Positions 41,105 through 43,282 of a stretch of 43,282 nucleotides of DNA are shown one piece after another. The position numbers and the translations under genes were made by a program. How positions within the stretch are numbered: the first letter of the stretch is position 1; each line of letters begins with the position of its first letter. Below the pieces are notes generated by a model, which saw nothing but the letters and a program-made list of their open reading frames with translations, made no database searches and was not told the origin of the DNA. The stretch is taken from positions 1-43,282 of the forward strand of contig JBBQUQ010000021.1 in NCBI GenBank assembly GCA_038212325.1. Reading direction: 5' to 3'. This DNA comes from CAIVAT01 sp038212325 (GTDB taxonomy: Bacteria; Bacteroidota; Bacteroidia; Bacteroidales; FEN-979).

Positions 41105-42070
41105 TTAAGCATTGTTAGTGTTTGCATGCATTTTCGTCCATAAAGAATCCACGAAATATTTCCGGTGGTCGGTAAAATGGTGATCCACTTTAAACCCATG
41201 ACTTGAAGCCAGGGTTTCAATATTTTTCAGTTCAAATTTGCGGGAAAGCTCCATAAAAATGGGTTCCCATCGTTTGAAAGTATAGCTTTGATCCAGCGCT
41301 CCCACGAAAACTTTTTGTTCAACAACGGAAACCAGAAAACTTTTGACTATGCCGGTGTATGGGTTATATTCCGTGTGGTGTTCAAATGTTCTGAGGTCAA
41401 AATCAGCATGCAGTTCCCTGTTTATCCTGGTCAGATGATTCAGGTTAAATTTGCGGGTAAGTCCATGAGGATCGTTATAGGCGTTCATGATAACCTCGGG
41501 AGATTTTTTCATATCGAACCCAATGAGTACCTGATCTCCTGTTTGGGTAAATCCCGAAAGACTGTTAAGGAATAAGGTTATTTCTTTATCATTGAGATTA
41601 CCAATATTAGACCCGAGAACCAGAATAACCTGCCTGACTGCCGGATCGCGGGTTATCGTTTTGATCACCTGAAAATAATCCCCGGTTTTGGGCTCAACAG
41701 TTAACAAAGGAATTTCTCTTTTAAGGTTTTCATTGAGATCATCATTCGCTTTTTCGCTGATATCAATAGGGACAAATTTGAAATTTGCTCCATTCTCAAC
41801 AAGAAATCGCAATAGGATTTTTGTTTTCAGGCCATCACCAGGGCCCAATTCAACCAAGTTAAAGGCTTGGGCTTCTACCATAAATTCATCGGCAAATCTT
41901 TTCTTATGCGATGCAAATATCTCAAGCTCGCAATTAGTAAGATAATATTCGGGCATTTTCATGATCTCCTGGAATATGCTGCTCCCGGTATTGTCGTAAA
42001 AGTACTTTGGTAATAAAAACTTTGGATTGGCAGAAAGGCCCTGAAGTGTATCAAAGGCTATTTCAGACAT
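41105..42070 (-). CDS. egtD: L-histidine N-alpha-methyltransferase (EgtD/EanA)
   Basis: A 321-residue SAM-dependent methyltransferase that makes hercynine (trimethylhistidine), the first step to ergothioneine. Family marks: YFYDNTGSSIFQEIMKMPEY near residue 25, TNCELEIF, the SAM-binding FNLVELGPGDGLKTKILL, ILVLGSNIGNL and IGFDMKKSPEVIMNAYND. Length equals characterised EgtD proteins (about 320). No EgtB (oxygen-dependent sulfoxide synthase) gene is near; instead a multi-rhodanese gene lies 23 bp upstream on the same strand, the arrangement of the eanA-eanB pathway of green sulfur bacteria. The start ATG has AGAGAAGAA about 10 nt before it. Confidence 0.93.
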   Translation of the reverse strand: MSEIAFDTLQGLSANPKFLLPKYFYDNTGSSIFQEIMKMPEYYLTNCELEIFASHKKRFADEFMVEAQAFNLVELGPGDGLKTKILLRFLVENGANFKFVPIDISEKANDDLNENLKREIPLLTVEPKTGDYFQVIKTITRDPAVRQVILVLGSNIGNLNDKEITLFLNSLSGFTQTGDQVLIGFDMKKSPEVIMNAYNDPHGLTRKFNLNHLTRINRELHADFDLRTFEHHTEYNPYTGIVKSFLVSVVEQKVFVGALDQSYTFKRWEPIFMELSRKFELKNIETLASSHGFKVDHHFTDHRKYFVDSLWTKMHANTNNA

Positions 42071-42093
42071 GTTGAATATTCTTCTCTCATTTA

Positions 42094-43282
42094 TCAGGAT
42101 GATTTAATTGATTTTGTGATAACATAATCAGGTATTCCTGTTTCGTAAGGGTTGGCTGGATCGTTACTCCACTCAAACCAACCGCCGTCGTATACCGACA
42201 CCCGCGGATATCCCAACAGCCATGCATTAAAAAAAGCTTCGCTTCCCCGCCATCCGGTTCCGCAATAAAATGCCAGGTGTTTGTCGGACGTGATTCCACT
42301 TTTTGTCCAGATCTCTGAAATTTCTGAAAATTCCCTGGTGGTATTATCCACATTCCGGTAATTTTCCATATGGTAAGCATCTGAGCCACAGTCAGCGAAG
42401 ATTGCACCCGGTATCCTTCCTTTTTTTTCAATATAATTATAACCACTTACTTCACCTGTATACTCCCGCCAACTCCTGACACAGACCAATTCGCTGTCGC
42501 GTGATTTAATCATATTTTTTGCTTCGGGTATATCTACGGCCAGTTCTGGTTTTTCAGGAATTCGTGCGCCAAAGTCCTTCACGCTGATTTTTTGTTCGTC
42601 GGTATGCGATATTGCAAAACCGTCATCCTGCCACGACTGAAATCCGCCGTTTAAAACGCGCACATCCTTTACTCCTGCATACATCATAATAAATGCACAC
42701 CTCATTGCACCAATATCTCCGGCAGCGCTGCCCGGAAAAGGGTCGTTGTTGTCAGGAGACATAAATTTACCATATAATATCACTGTCGTATTGGCAGTTA
42801 TCCCATGTTTTTCCAGGGATTTCTTTAGCTCTTCAGGCGATCGGCGGTTCCATGTTTCGGGCGATTCAAGTGCAAGAGTGTCCATATCAATGGCTCCGGG
42901 GATATGGCCACTCAGATATGCATTGCGATTGCGGTAATGAGCATGTACTACCACATATTTGTCGTTGGCGTAACCAGGCGGTCTTTTACCTGAAATGAGC
43001 GAATTTACCCAACCGGCAGATACAAGATTCCGGTAACGTTCCAGATGCTGCATAGGGTAACCGGCATCGGCTGACCATTCATCCTGAAAATGAGTATAAA
43101 CAATAACATCAGGATATCCTGATTCAAGGAAACGATTCGCCACTTTCTTTATATCTTCGCTGTCGTATCCATAAATAACCGTTTTATGTTCAGGAAGGAT
43201 ATTTTTGTGCCTTACAATCTCTATCCAGTCAATATAATTTGTCCATTTCAGTGGCAAACTTTTGGCATTTTTAATATGCCCC
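42094..43282 (-). CDS. eanB: EanB-like ergothioneine synthase (multi-rhodanese sulfurtransferase), 5' end outside the window
   Basis: About 395 residues are visible; the frame is open to the window edge (GHIKNAKSLPLKWTNYIDW), so the start is missing. At least three rhodanese-like domains follow: a partial one, a second (HAHYRNRNAYLSGHIPGAID) whose catalytic loop has no Cys (YGKFMSP), and an active third with FYCGTGWRGSEAF. Known EanB from Chlorobium limicola transfers sulfur from polysulfide to hercynine through Cys412 in the loop Y-C-G-T-G-W-R, aided by Tyr353. Here the same loop occurs and a Tyr (in SGYNYIEKK) stands exactly 59 residues before the Cys, the EanB spacing. If numbering is similar, about 70 residues lie beyond the edge. 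Directly upstream of and coupled to egtD. Confidence 0.8.
   Translation of the reverse strand, partial: GHIKNAKSLPLKWTNYIDWIEIVRHKNILPEHKTVIYGYDSEDIKKVANRFLESGYPDVIVYTHFQDEWSADAGYPMQHLERYRNLVSAGWVNSLISGKRPPGYANDKYVVVHAHYRNRNAYLSGHIPGAIDMDTLALESPETWNRRSPEELKKSLEKHGITANTTVILYGKFMSPDNNDPFPGSAAGDIGAMRCAFIMMYAGVKDVRVLNGGFQSWQDDGFAISHTDEQKISVKDFGARIPEKPELAVDIPEAKNMIKSRDSELVCVRSWREYTGEVSGYNYIEKKGRIPGAIFADCGSDAYHMENYRNVDNTTREFSEISEIWTKSGITSDKHLAFYCGTGWRGSEAFFNAWLLGYPRVSVYDGGWFEWSNDPANPYETGIPDYVITKSIKSS

Overview
The window looks like a Bacteroidota chromosome segment, probably of the Bacteroidales/Sphingobacteria-Chitinophagia type. Evidence: A-rich sequence before start codons instead of strong Shine-Dalgarno sites, -7 boxes of the form TAnnTTTG, signal peptides ending in AQ, lipoproteins with short lipoboxes, PepSY-like secreted proteins and NodT-type outer-membrane factors. 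I found no rRNA, tRNA, CRISPR array, integrase or intact insertion sequence.

Region 1 (1-4.3 kb): the tail of an unknown gene, an isoprenylcysteine-methyltransferase-like membrane protein, a broken and an intact DsrE-family protein, a two-component system (sensor kinase and OmpR-type regulator) and a divergent secreted PepSY-like protein. Region 2 (4.3-9.6 kb): an efflux operon in the order TolC, adaptor, RND pump. Region 3 (9.6-16 kb): a broken PepSY-like gene fused tail-to-tail with a broken OmpA gene, a large secreted TPR protein, a SulP anion transporter with STAS domain, a stub of a cation/proton antiporter, a long palindrome-bounded repeat array and a decayed ion-channel remnant. Region 4 (16-22 kb): a second efflux operon in the order adaptor, RND pump, NodT. 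Region 5 (22-26.7 kb): a cytosolic TPR protein, a polytopic membrane protein and a small secreted protein.

Region 6 (26.8-41 kb) is a stress-type cluster: AI-2E transporter, FAD/Rieske oxidoreductase, large catalase, small membrane proteins (39-aa protein, YtxH, holin-like), a broken DUF748 gene, Ku and LigD (non-homologous end joining), CsbD, a lipoprotein, an SDR oxidoreductase, a CheB-like methylesterase and an alpha/beta hydrolase. From about 28 to 38.4 kb it is visibly more AT-rich than the efflux regions. Region 7 (41.1 kb to the end) holds an EgtD/EanA histidine methyltransferase and an EanB-like multi-rhodanese sulfurtransferase, together an oxygen-independent route to ergothioneine.

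The most interesting signals are: (1) a 41-bp gapless element in four copies, each pointing at a gene of the stress cluster, which suggests an undescribed stress regulon; (2) a 62-bp element in two copies, each about 96 bp before a membrane-protein start; (3) the eanB-eanA pair, whose key EanB residues match in identity and spacing; and (4) a run of genes broken by internal deletions and small duplications.
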